8,336 bases of DNA from an uncultured Fusibacter sp. Its GTDB lineage: Bacteria; Bacillota; Clostridia; Peptostreptococcales; Acidaminobacteraceae. Of the stretch, positions 1 to 6,406 are shown one piece after another. The notes beneath the pieces are model-generated. The model saw nothing but the letters and a program-made list of their open reading frames with translations, ran no database searches and was not told where the DNA came from. The position numbers and the translations under genes are program-made. Where the stretch lies: NCBI GenBank assembly GCA_937958285.1, contig CALFXQ010000338.1, forward strand, positions 1 through 8,336, in the 5' to 3' direction. Every line of letters begins with the position of its first letter. Positions within the stretch are counted from its first letter, which is position 1.

Positions 1-243
1 GACGGGACCATCGAAAGAACCAAGATATGGTTCGAGGCCGCTGAAAAAGCCAAGAGCGATTAGGATATTGCCGGGGATTAAAAGTCCAAAGGGCTTATTT
101 TCTTTAGAAGAGCGCATATAAAGCGCTAAGAAAACCGCACCCATGGCCAATAAGAAAAAGGAGCCATCCATTAGACCGAAGTTGCCAAGAAGTACAAATA
201 AACCAATGGCGATAAGTATAATTCCAAATTTAGAGTTTTGCAT
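1..243 (-). CDS. Small multi-pass membrane protein, LiaI/LiaF-TM (DUF5668)-like, partial at its C-terminus
   Basis: Reading the minus strand from the ATG at 243 gives 81 codons open to the window edge, so the C-terminus is missing. The product is very hydrophobic. Segments near residues 6-25, 27-42 and 51-67 look like membrane spans, separated by a short basic turn (RSSKENK, residues 43-49). The repeated pattern of a hydrophobic stretch with small glycine-rich turns (LIAIGLFVLLGN, LLIPGNILIALGF) resembles the LiaI/LiaF N-terminal transmembrane domain found in Firmicutes cell-envelope-stress proteins. That family link is made by eye and is not certain. The start is well supported: a full AAGGAGG ribosome binding site lies at 249-255, five bases before the ATG. 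The gene is transcribed away from the rest of the window and is not part of its operons. It could equally be an unrelated small membrane protein. Confidence 0.7.
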   Translation of the reverse strand, partial: MQNSKFGIILIAIGLFVLLGNFGLMDGSFFLLAMGAVFLALYMRSSKENKPFGLLIPGNILIALGFFSGLEPYLGSFDGPV

Positions 244-478
244 AACTGCCTCCTTAATGTTTTGTATAGTCATAGTATGTGCCATGACCTATGTTTTGAC
301 AATAGGCTCAAGCGCTATTTAAGCCTTCTCTAAGCAATTTCTAAGAAAAGAGTGTCAAATCATTTAGTTGTAAAAAATTAGTGATATATCTTACTCAAAG
401 TCATTCCATTTGATATACTTACTTGTAGATTGTATACACGCTTTTAGCAGTATTGCTTTTTTAAAACTGGGAGGCATT
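244..478. other. Divergent intergenic region with short inverted repeats
   Basis: These 235 bases separate the minus-strand membrane protein from the plus-strand EFR1 gene and should hold promoters for both. Two overlapping short inverted repeats lie just upstream of the minus-strand gene: GTCAT (269-273) with ATGAC (284-288), and CCTAT (288-292) with ATAGG (302-306). A minus-strand -35-like TTGTCA (302-297) lies inside the second, but its best -10 partner (TACTAT-like) is 19 bases away, so no confident minus-strand promoter is called. I see no tRNA, riboswitch or open reading frame of substance. Confidence 0.4.
391..438 (+). promoter_or_regulatory. Candidate sigma-A promoter(s) for the EFR1 operon
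   Basis: Two overlapping readings are possible. The first is TTGATA (410-415), 17 bases, then TATACA (433-438), with a good -35 and a moderate -10. The second is an extended -10, TGATATACT at 411-419, with a poor -35 (TTACTC, 391-396) at 17 bases. Either would start transcription about 35-55 bases before the ATG at 479. The choice cannot be made from sequence alone. Confidence 0.4.
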
Positions 479-1309
479 ATGACGATTGGCATCTTCTATT
501 TTTCAGGAACGGGCAACACTAAAAAGTTGATAGATTGGTTGGCCCAAGGTTTTGCCGATTTAGATGTCACGGTTAAATTTATCGATATTGCCAATTATGC
601 AAAAAAGAGTTCACCACAGGGCGAGACAGCGAGTATGGAGCATTCATCTACTGAGAGTGCTTTGCTAGAGGCGGCCCAGTGTGATCAGCTAATTTTTGCC
701 TATCCCGTGCAAGGCTCTATGGCGCCTATGGTGGTATGGCAGTTTGTTCAGAATTATAAAATGCTGTGGCAGGGCAAGCAAGGCGCTGTGCTAGCGACCC
801 AGTATCTTTTTTCGGGCGATGGCGCTGCCTATCTTGCGAGAGTCTTGCGTAAATGTGGTATGACAATCAAGGCAACAGAACACTTTCGCATGCCAAACAA
901 CATAAGCGACGTGAAGCTCATACACAAATGGATAAAAAATGGCCCAGAGAACGAGAAAATCTATCGGACAACAAAGCAGCGGGCCGAACTATTTGCAGTC
1001 GATTTTGTCAAAGGCAGGCATTTGCGGGTAGGAGACCACATTTGGGGCATATTGCTTGGTGCGATTCAACGCGTGCCTTATGGTAAGATGGAACCCAAAC
1101 TTGCAAAGGATGTAAAGATTCACTGCGATGTGTGTACCCATTGTGGGTTATGCGTTTCAATTTGTCCTGTGGGCAATCTAGAGATTGTCGATCAATGTGC
1201 ACAACAGAAGGGGCATTGTACTATTTGCTATCGCTGCGTCAATCAATGTCCTGAGAGAGCCATTTCAATTTTGTCCAAATACAGGCCGAATAAGCAATTT
1301 AGGGGGTAA
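479..1309 (+). CDS. EFR1-type flavodoxin/ferredoxin fusion protein (two 4Fe-4S clusters)
   Basis: The 276-residue product joins an N-terminal flavodoxin-like domain to a C-terminal bacterial ferredoxin domain, the arrangement of the EFR1 family, and is a likely cytoplasmic electron-transfer protein. The FMN phosphate-binding loop SGTGNT is at residues 9-14, right after the first beta strand. The YPVQGSMAP stretch near 75-83 fits a second flavin-contacting loop. The ferredoxin part has two complete CxxCxxCxxxCP motifs: Cys219, 222, 225, 229 and Cys247, 250, 253, 257. An extra Cys216 lies three residues before the first motif. No signal peptide or membrane span is seen. The start at 479 has GGGAGG at 469-474; an in-frame TTG at 410 lacks such a site and would add an unrelated hydrophobic extension. 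The stop is one base before the next gene's ATG, so the two are probably translationally coupled. The redox partner and physiological role are unknown. Confidence 0.88.
   Translation: MTIGIFYFSGTGNTKKLIDWLAQGFADLDVTVKFIDIANYAKKSSPQGETASMEHSSTESALLEAAQCDQLIFAYPVQGSMAPMVVWQFVQNYKMLWQGKQGAVLATQYLFSGDGAAYLARVLRKCGMTIKATEHFRMPNNISDVKLIHKWIKNGPENEKIYRTTKQRAELFAVDFVKGRHLRVGDHIWGILLGAIQRVPYGKMEPKLAKDVKIHCDVCTHCGLCVSICPVGNLEIVDQCAQQKGHCTICYRCVNQCPERAISILSKYRPNKQFRG
1302..1306 (+). promoter_or_regulatory. Ribosome binding site inside the end of the EFR1 gene
   Basis: GGGGG at 1302-1306 lies in the last two codons of the EFR1 gene, four bases before the ATG at 1311, and its downstream edge touches the EFR1 stop codon. 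This placement fixes the start of the GGDEF/HD-GYP gene at 1311 and favours translational coupling. A longer in-frame reading would start inside the ferredoxin coding region without a binding site. Confidence 0.65.
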
Positions 1310-1310
1310 C

Positions 1311-3179
1311 ATGTTTACCATAGGAAGAGAGATAGAAAATGCCATCAACTCATTGATGAGCATTTCAGAGGAGTTTGCAAACCTACAAGCCCGCTACGAT
1401 TATGCACAGCGGGATCTCAACATGCTCGAGACATTGTTTTCTGTGACGCGGTACATAGGCTCCGATACAGAGCCGCACGTTGTGATGTCCGTGCTAGAAG
1501 ACAGTATAAAAGGGGTGTTTGGGGCGAGTCAGTGTCATGTGATGTTTGACTCTCAAAGAACGCATTTAAGTGTTTCAAAGTCCCTTTACGAGGTTCTAGA
1601 TTACAATCAGCTCGTAAGTTCGATAACTGACATCACGCTGATTGAAGACGTGGGCAAATCTACACTGACGTTATTAGAGCAAGGGACCCTTTTATTGATT
1701 CCGCTAAAGGTGGGCGATGAACTCTATGGGTTTTTGGCTTCCTATTGGCAGTATACAAAAGAGCTCAGTGCTGCAAGTATGGTGTTTTTGCAGATTATCA
1801 GTACACAAGTCAGCATGTACCTAAAAAGCGCCCATCTTGTAAGCGAGTTTAAAGCGCTAGCTGTACTCGATCCATTAACGGGAATTTACAATCGCTCGTA
1901 TTTGTCGAATATTGAGGCGACTACTGCGCCTGTATGTGGTGAGAGCATTATTATGTTCGACATCGATCGATTCAAGAGAATTAACGACACCCATGGTCAT
2001 CAATATGGAGATCAGGTGTTGAGGCGATTTGCATCTATTTTAACTTCATGGTCTGCCAAATTTGCTGGCGTTGCTTTTAAATACGGCGGAGAAGAGTTTG
2101 TCATCAAATGCGAAGGGGGCTCTCACATCGCCCTAGAAATTGCCAAAGGCGTTAGAGATGAATTCAGAACCGAGATGGGCTATACCGTGAGTGCGGGTAT
2201 AGCCACAGTAGGAGAATCCTGTATGGTGGCACAATACGACCACCTTATAAGACAGGCGGACGATGCCCTTTATGTCTCTAAACAGTGCGGTCGCGATCGC
2301 GTTACAGTCTCATCTCCAGATATTCAGCTCTTAAAACAATCGGGAAAATCGCTGTCACAACTCGTCTCAAGATCATTCAGAAAAATGGCGCCTACATCGC
2401 TCTTCCGCTTCAAGTTGAACGGTTCTACCGTGCTTACTAACGAGCAGTATGAGCATGTCTCCAAGGCGATGGCTGCCATGTCTAGACTCTATGATCAAGT
2501 GTTTATAACGCCATCATTAGACTGTTTGATGATCATTGATGGCCATATAGAAGTAGATGAGTTTGTGGTGAGATCATTTAAATATCTGCGCGACAACCTA
2601 CCCAATTTAGACTACGACATTTATTCTCTAGAACACGCATTTAGAGAAGTTGTTGTACACAGTAGCCGTGTTTCTGAACTTTCACAGATTATTGCTGCAG
2701 AGTTGAATTTTTCTTCTGCACAGATCAATCATTTGCGACTGGCCTGCGAGTGGCACGATGTGGGCAAACTATGTACAGATCCAATGATCTATATGAAGAA
2801 AGGGCAATTAACTGAAGAGGAGTATTCGGTCATTAAGCTACATTCATGGCTGAGTTATAGTATTGCCGACACCCATCCTCTCCTGACAAAGTTTTCAGAT
2901 TGGATTCTCTATCACCATGAAGATTATAATGGCAAAGGATACTTTGGCTTGAAAGGTGAGCAAATCCCCCAGGCAGCACAGATTATAAGCCTTGTAGATA
3001 AGTTTGACGCCCTTACAGAAGATCGTTGTTACCGTCCCGCCTTTACTTGGCAGCAAGCTCTTGAGATTTTGAGAAATGAAAAGTACAAGTTTAATGAGGG
3101 GCTTTTCTTGAAGTTTGAGTCTCTTGTTATAAAAATGATGCAAGAGACGGTCTTTATCGAAAGTCAGGCGATTAGTTGA
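1311..3179 (+). CDS. GAF-GGDEF-HD-GYP bifunctional cyclic di-GMP signalling protein
   Basis: This is a 622-residue soluble protein. Residues about 8-40 form a likely coiled coil, about 40-180 a GAF-like sensor domain, about 185-335 a GGDEF diguanylate cyclase domain, and about 440-605 an HD-GYP domain. The cyclase has DPLTGIYNR (187-195), metal-binding Asp217, Asn225, Asp234 and the signature GGEEF (259-263), so it should make c-di-GMP. The product-inhibition RxxD site expected at about 250-253 reads KFAG and is absent. The HD-GYP domain has Glu446, His450, HD at 482-483, Lys486, His511, HH at 535-536, Asp563 and DRCYR (571-575), the full set of metal and phosphate ligands, but the GYP motif reads GYF (543-545). 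It is therefore probably a c-di-GMP phosphodiesterase. Residues 336-440 match no domain I recognise. No membrane segment is present, so the signal is presumably cytoplasmic and sensed by GAF. The gene is coupled to EFR1 upstream. Confidence 0.9.
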   Translation: MFTIGREIENAINSLMSISEEFANLQARYDYAQRDLNMLETLFSVTRYIGSDTEPHVVMSVLEDSIKGVFGASQCHVMFDSQRTHLSVSKSLYEVLDYNQLVSSITDITLIEDVGKSTLTLLEQGTLLLIPLKVGDELYGFLASYWQYTKELSAASMVFLQIISTQVSMYLKSAHLVSEFKALAVLDPLTGIYNRSYLSNIEATTAPVCGESIIMFDIDRFKRINDTHGHQYGDQVLRRFASILTSWSAKFAGVAFKYGGEEFVIKCEGGSHIALEIAKGVRDEFRTEMGYTVSAGIATVGESCMVAQYDHLIRQADDALYVSKQCGRDRVTVSSPDIQLLKQSGKSLSQLVSRSFRKMAPTSLFRFKLNGSTVLTNEQYEHVSKAMAAMSRLYDQVFITPSLDCLMIIDGHIEVDEFVVRSFKYLRDNLPNLDYDIYSLEHAFREVVVHSSRVSELSQIIAAELNFSSAQINHLRLACEWHDVGKLCTDPMIYMKKGQLTEEEYSVIKLHSWLSYSIADTHPLLTKFSDWILYHHEDYNGKGYFGLKGEQIPQAAQIISLVDKFDALTEDRCYRPAFTWQQALEILRNEKYKFNEGLFLKFESLVIKMMQETVFIESQAIS

Positions 3180-3232
3180 GTAAGAGAACGTAGTAAGGGT
3201 AATAGTTAAACAACTTTTGAAAGGAGTTTACT

Positions 3233-4291
3233 ATGGGCGAAAAAACAGCGACTAAGCGCTTTGGAATACTCACCGCTGGTGGAGATGCACCGGGACTCAA
3301 TCCCGCAATAAGAGGCATTTGCAAAGCGGCGCATTTTAAGTATGGTATGGAGATTATCGGTATTGAGGATGGCTTTAAGGGCCTTGTTGAAGGTCGAGGG
3401 CGCTTGTTAAAACCTCAAGATTTCTCGGGAATTATTCATATGGGTGGAACCATCCTACATACGAGCAGAGAGCGCCCGTTTAAAGATCCAGAAAAAGTTA
3501 AGGCAATTATCGAAAACTACAAAAAGTGGAAGCTCGATTGTGTCGTGTGCCTAGGTGGAAATGGCACGCAAAAGCGAGCTTATGCCATGCAAGAAATGGG
3601 TTTAAACGTGCTTCATCTGCCAAAAACCATAGATAACGATGTGTTTGGTTCCGATATGTCTTTTGGTTTTCACACGGCTCTAGATGTGGCTACAGATGCC
3701 GTAGATCGCCTACATACCACTGCTGCATCTCATAAACGCGTTCTTATAGCCGAGATAATGGGGAATGCTGCTGGATGGCTCGCACTATTTGCTGGCATTG
3801 CAGGTGGCGCTGATGTGATTGTTATTCCCGAGATTCCCTACAATATTCAAGCGATTAAAAAGCATGTCGAAGAGCGCTTGAAGAGCGGTGGTTTTTCTGT
3901 AATAGTTGTGGCAGAAGGTGCAAAAGACATAGAAGAAGCTTTGCTCTCAAGAAAAGAGCTCAAGCGCCTCCGAGAAGGCCAGCAAAGTGCTGGATATCGC
4001 GTGGCGAATGCGCTAAATGCACTGGGCAATTTTGAGGCGAGGGTGTCAGTACTTGGCTATTTGCAACGTGGTGGCTCTCCTGTGGCCTACGATAGAGTAT
4101 TAGCGACACAATTTGGCACAAAAGGTGCTGAGCTTCTGGCTAAAGGTGAATATGGTCGCATGGTATCTTTAAAGGGAATGGATATTGTAGATGTCGCGCT
4201 CTCTGAGGTGGCGAACAAAACCAAATACGTACCAGAAGATCATTTGGCAATTGTCTCTGCAAAGCTTGCGGGAACATGTTTTGGAGATTAA
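3233..4291 (+). CDS. pfkA: 6-phosphofructokinase, ATP-type by signature (Gly/Lys subgroup)
   Basis: The 352-residue product phosphorylates fructose 6-phosphate to the 1,6-bisphosphate in glycolysis. It has the family landmarks: GILTAGGDAPG (11-21), GGNGT (108-112), PKTIDND (130-136) with catalytic Asp134, MGN (176-178), PE (199-200) and GYLQRGGSP (275-283) with the DR pair at 287-288. Two positions set the phosphoryl donor. The residue matching E. coli Gly104 is Gly111, which favours ATP, because PPi enzymes have Asp there. The residue matching Gly124 is Lys131. The Gly/Lys pairing is known from ATP-dependent long-form enzymes such as the trypanosomatid and some actinobacterial ones. The usual Asp/Glu before Gly104 is Asn110. 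The start has AAAGGAG at 3220-3226, six bases upstream. The gap from the previous gene is 53 bases with no terminator, so some read-through is likely. A strong terminator follows. Confidence 0.93.
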   Translation: MGEKTATKRFGILTAGGDAPGLNPAIRGICKAAHFKYGMEIIGIEDGFKGLVEGRGRLLKPQDFSGIIHMGGTILHTSRERPFKDPEKVKAIIENYKKWKLDCVVCLGGNGTQKRAYAMQEMGLNVLHLPKTIDNDVFGSDMSFGFHTALDVATDAVDRLHTTAASHKRVLIAEIMGNAAGWLALFAGIAGGADVIVIPEIPYNIQAIKKHVEERLKSGGFSVIVVAEGAKDIEEALLSRKELKRLREGQQSAGYRVANALNALGNFEARVSVLGYLQRGGSPVAYDRVLATQFGTKGAELLAKGEYGRMVSLKGMDIVDVALSEVANKTKYVPEDHLAIVSAKLAGTCFGD

Positions 4292-4294
4292 TGT

Positions 4295-4323
4295 AACGCG
4301 TACATTTTTGTACGCGTTTTTTT
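4295..4323 (+). terminator. Rho-independent terminator of the phosphofructokinase gene
   Basis: A perfect 10-base-pair stem (AACGCGTACA at 4295-4304, TGTACGCGTT at 4309-4318) closes a TTTT loop, and a run of seven T starts at 4317. It begins four bases after the stop codon. The opposite strand has no T-run after the stem, so it acts in one direction only. It ends the transcript that includes the phosphofructokinase gene and probably the EFR1 unit. Confidence 0.92.
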
Positions 4324-4342
4324 ACGAGAAAACGCTTCCCAC

Positions 4343-4426
4343 TTGCCAAATTAACGTTTTTCTGTCATAGTGAATGTTAGATACTTAGAGTGTCGAATTA
4401 TTATTTTACTTTAATCTTTGCATAAT
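4343..4426 (+). promoter_or_regulatory. Candidate promoter region of pepF
   Basis: Because a strong terminator precedes it, pepF must have its own promoter in 4324-4456. Two candidates are visible. One is TTGCCA (4343-4348), 16 bases, CATAGT (4365-4370). The other is a CATAAT -10 at 4421-4426 with a weak -35 (TTATTA, 4398-4403) at 17 bases. Neither is strong enough to choose between them. Confidence 0.3.
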
Positions 4427-4456
4427 AACCATATATTCAACAGTAAAGGAGTCCAT

Positions 4457-6262
4457 ATGAAAGAACGTTTGACGAGAAGTCAAGTACCTACAGAAATGAC
4501 TTGGGATTTATCAGCACTTTATAAATCAAATGAGGAATGGCAAAATCACTTTGAAGTCTTAAAGAACGACGTCGCACAATTAGAGGCTTACAAGGGCCGT
4601 CTTTCCGAAGGTGGCAAAACCCTGTACGAGGCACTTCTTTCTTTCGAGAATTATACAATACAAATGTATCGCTTAGGCTCCTATGCGATGTTGAATCAAG
4701 CGGTAGATGGCGTTAATACCGCCTGCCAAGAAATGAACATGAAGTTTCAGGGCATGTCTACAGCAGTAGAAGCGAAGTTGGTGTTTTTTGAGTCCGAGCT
4801 TTTAGCGCTTTCAGAAGAAGCTTTCGAGCAAAATTTTGTCGATGCACCTGAATTAGAAGTGTACAGACAGTATTTAGAGACACTGTACTCAGACAAGGCG
4901 CACCAGTTGTCACCAGAGACAGAAGAGGTTTTATCGACCTTGGGTGAAGTCACAGAGGCACCATACAGAACGTATAGTATGAGCAAGGCTGCAGATATGG
5001 TCTTTGAAGATATTCAAGATGGACAAGGCAATCCGCTTCCAAATTCCTTTGCCCTTTTTGAAGGTAAATATGAATTCTCTAAAGATGGAAAGCTCAGAGA
5101 AAACGCATATCGTTCTTTTGCAAAGACCTTAGAGCGCTATAAAAACACTTATGCAGCGGTTTATGCCACAGAGATTAAAAAACAGGTTGCCCTCAGTCGC
5201 TTAAGGGGCTATGGTTCGGTTACTGAGATGTTGCTTAAGCCTCAGAAAGTCACTTTAGAGATGTACCATAGACAAATCGACGTCATTTATAATCAATTGG
5301 CACCTCATATGCAAAAATATGCCCGCTTATTAAAAGAAGCACTAAAACTCGATCAAGTGAACTTCTGGGACCTAAAGGCGCCAATTGACACCTCTTATGA
5401 TCCGCCTGCGACTATTGAAGAGGCAAAAGACACCATTTTAAAGTCACTCGCAGTGATGGGTCCAGAGTACGTTCAAATTATGGAAAAAGCATTTGACCAA
5501 AGATGGATTGACTACTCAGACAATGTGGGGAAATCTACTGGTGCATTTTGTGCCTCTCCATATGCTGCCCATCCCTATATTCTAATGACATTTAACGATA
5601 ATATGCGCTGCGCATTTACTTTGACACATGAACTTGGCCATGCTGGTCACTTTTATTTAGCCAACAGAGATCAAAAGTTCTTTAATACACGTCCGTCCAC
5701 CTATATGGTAGAGGCACCTTCGACAATGAACGAGATGCTGTTAGGTCGCTACTTGATGGCTTCTACTGAAGATCCAAAAATGAAAAAATGGGTAATTCTT
5801 CAGTTTATGGGCACATATTATCACAACTTTGTCACGCATCTGCTAGAGGCAGCATTTCAGCGCAAAGTCTATGATTTTGCTGAGAAAGGTGTACCATTAA
5901 CTGCAAAATTGTTTTGCGATACTAAGTTAGAAGTGCTACAAGGCTTCTGGGGTGATGCGGTAAATATCGAAGCATCTGCAGGCATGACATGGATGCGCCA
6001 ACCCCATTACTACATGGGACTTTATCCCTATACGTATTCTGCTGGACTCACTGCATCAACTGCTGTATCTGAGCAGATTGCAAGTGAGGGTGCACCTGCT
6101 GTAGAGCGTTGGTTAGATATGTTGAGACTTGGTGGAACTTTAAAGCCGTTAGAACTCCTAAAGGTTGCAGGTATGGACTTAAATTCAGACGAACCTGTTG
6201 AACGCGCTGTGCGCTATGTGGGTAGTCTGATCGATCAATTAGAAGCCTTGGCAGAATATTAA
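4457..6262 (+). CDS. pepF: Oligoendopeptidase F, M3 family zinc metallopeptidase
   Basis: The 601-residue product is about the usual length for PepF, a cytoplasmic enzyme that cleaves short oligopeptides. The zinc site HELGH is at 391-395, inside TLTHELGHAGH. The third ligand, Glu419, is in VEAPSTMNE (418-426), 28 residues after the first histidine, as expected for the M3 fold. The C-terminal catalytic region contains RQPHYYMGLYPYTYSAG (514-530), with the His and Tyr residues that M3 enzymes use to bind substrate and stabilise the transition state. No signal peptide or membrane span is seen. The start at 4457 has AAAGGAG at 4445-4451, five bases upstream; the earlier in-frame TTG at 4418 has none and overlaps the candidate -10. 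The gene appears monocistronic, lying between the phosphofructokinase terminator and the terminator at 6355-6388. It shows no truncation or missing active-site residue. Confidence 0.95.
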   Translation: MKERLTRSQVPTEMTWDLSALYKSNEEWQNHFEVLKNDVAQLEAYKGRLSEGGKTLYEALLSFENYTIQMYRLGSYAMLNQAVDGVNTACQEMNMKFQGMSTAVEAKLVFFESELLALSEEAFEQNFVDAPELEVYRQYLETLYSDKAHQLSPETEEVLSTLGEVTEAPYRTYSMSKAADMVFEDIQDGQGNPLPNSFALFEGKYEFSKDGKLRENAYRSFAKTLERYKNTYAAVYATEIKKQVALSRLRGYGSVTEMLLKPQKVTLEMYHRQIDVIYNQLAPHMQKYARLLKEALKLDQVNFWDLKAPIDTSYDPPATIEEAKDTILKSLAVMGPEYVQIMEKAFDQRWIDYSDNVGKSTGAFCASPYAAHPYILMTFNDNMRCAFTLTHELGHAGHFYLANRDQKFFNTRPSTYMVEAPSTMNEMLLGRYLMASTEDPKMKKWVILQFMGTYYHNFVTHLLEAAFQRKVYDFAEKGVPLTAKLFCDTKLEVLQGFWGDAVNIEASAGMTWMRQPHYYMGLYPYTYSAGLTASTAVSEQIASEGAPAVERWLDMLRLGGTLKPLELLKVAGMDLNSDEPVERAVRYVGSLIDQLEALAEY

Positions 6263-6288
6263 GAATACTTAAACAAGTGAATGAGCCA

Positions 6289-6318
6289 TTGTGAAGCTTT
6301 GACAAATACTGTTATAAT
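6289..6318 (+). promoter_or_regulatory. Extended -10 promoter upstream of moxR
   Basis: A perfect extended -10, TGTTATAAT at 6310-6318, has a -35-like TTGTGA at 6289-6294 with an 18-base spacer. Transcription should start near 6325. A perfect TTGACA at 6299-6304 also occurs, but only eight bases from this -10, too close to act as its partner. The promoter lies between the pepF stop codon and the terminator at 6355-6388. Confidence 0.7.
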
Positions 6319-6354
6319 CTTTACAGAGGTCAAATCACTGTCATATGTAATTTT

Positions 6355-6388
6355 AAGCCTCTAGTGGATTACTTCTAGAGGCTTTTTT
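6355..6388 (+). terminator. Rho-independent terminator between pepF and moxR, possibly an attenuator
   Basis: A perfect 10-base-pair stem (AAGCCTCTAG at 6355-6364, CTAGAGGCTT at 6375-6384) closes a 10-base loop and is followed by T at 6383-6388. It ends pepF transcription 93 bases after the stop. It also lies about 30 bases downstream of the predicted start of the 6289-6318 promoter, and 9 bases before the moxR ribosome binding site. Any transcript from that promoter must therefore pass it to reach moxR. Confidence 0.85.
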
Positions 6389-6396
6389 CTCAAAAT

Positions 6397-6401
6397 GGGG
6401 G
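6397..6401 (+). promoter_or_regulatory. Ribosome binding site that sets the moxR start
   Basis: GGGGG at 6397-6401 stands five bases before the ATG at 6407. An earlier in-frame ATG at 6395 overlaps this site and is preceded only by the T-run of the terminator, so 6407 is the better start. Confidence 0.6.
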
Positions 6402-6406
6402 ATGTT

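Noticed and set aside
410..478. Upstream in-frame extension of the EFR1 gene from a TTG at 410
   Set aside because: It has no ribosome binding site, overlaps the candidate promoter, and adds hydrophobic residues unrelated to the flavodoxin fold; the ATG at 479 with GGGAGG is better.
1185..1310. Upstream extension of the GGDEF/HD-GYP gene into the EFR1 gene
   Set aside because: This stretch is the second ferredoxin motif of EFR1 read in another frame; the ATG at 1311 has its own ribosome binding site.
3176..3205. TTGAGT and TAATAG as a separate promoter for the phosphofructokinase gene
   Set aside because: The -10 matches only 3 of 6 consensus bases, so it is not better than chance, although an internal promoter cannot be excluded.
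3233..4291. PPi-dependent phosphofructokinase
   Set aside because: PPi enzymes carry Asp at the Gly104 position; here it is Gly111 in GGNGT, so ATP is the better prediction despite Lys131.
4327..4363. Second hairpin (AAAACG with CGTTTT) after the phosphofructokinase terminator
   Set aside because: The stem is short, AT-rich and needs a bulge to extend, with a 20-base loop; it is not convincing as a functional structure.
6299..6304. Perfect TTGACA as the -35 of the moxR promoter
   Set aside because: It lies only 8 bases from TATAAT at 6313-6318, and at 17 bases the hexamer is only TACAGA.
6345..6350. ATG immediately followed by TAA in the moxR leader, a possible start-stop element
   Set aside because: The nearest ribosome-binding-like AGAGG is 15 bases upstream, too far, and six bases are expected by chance.
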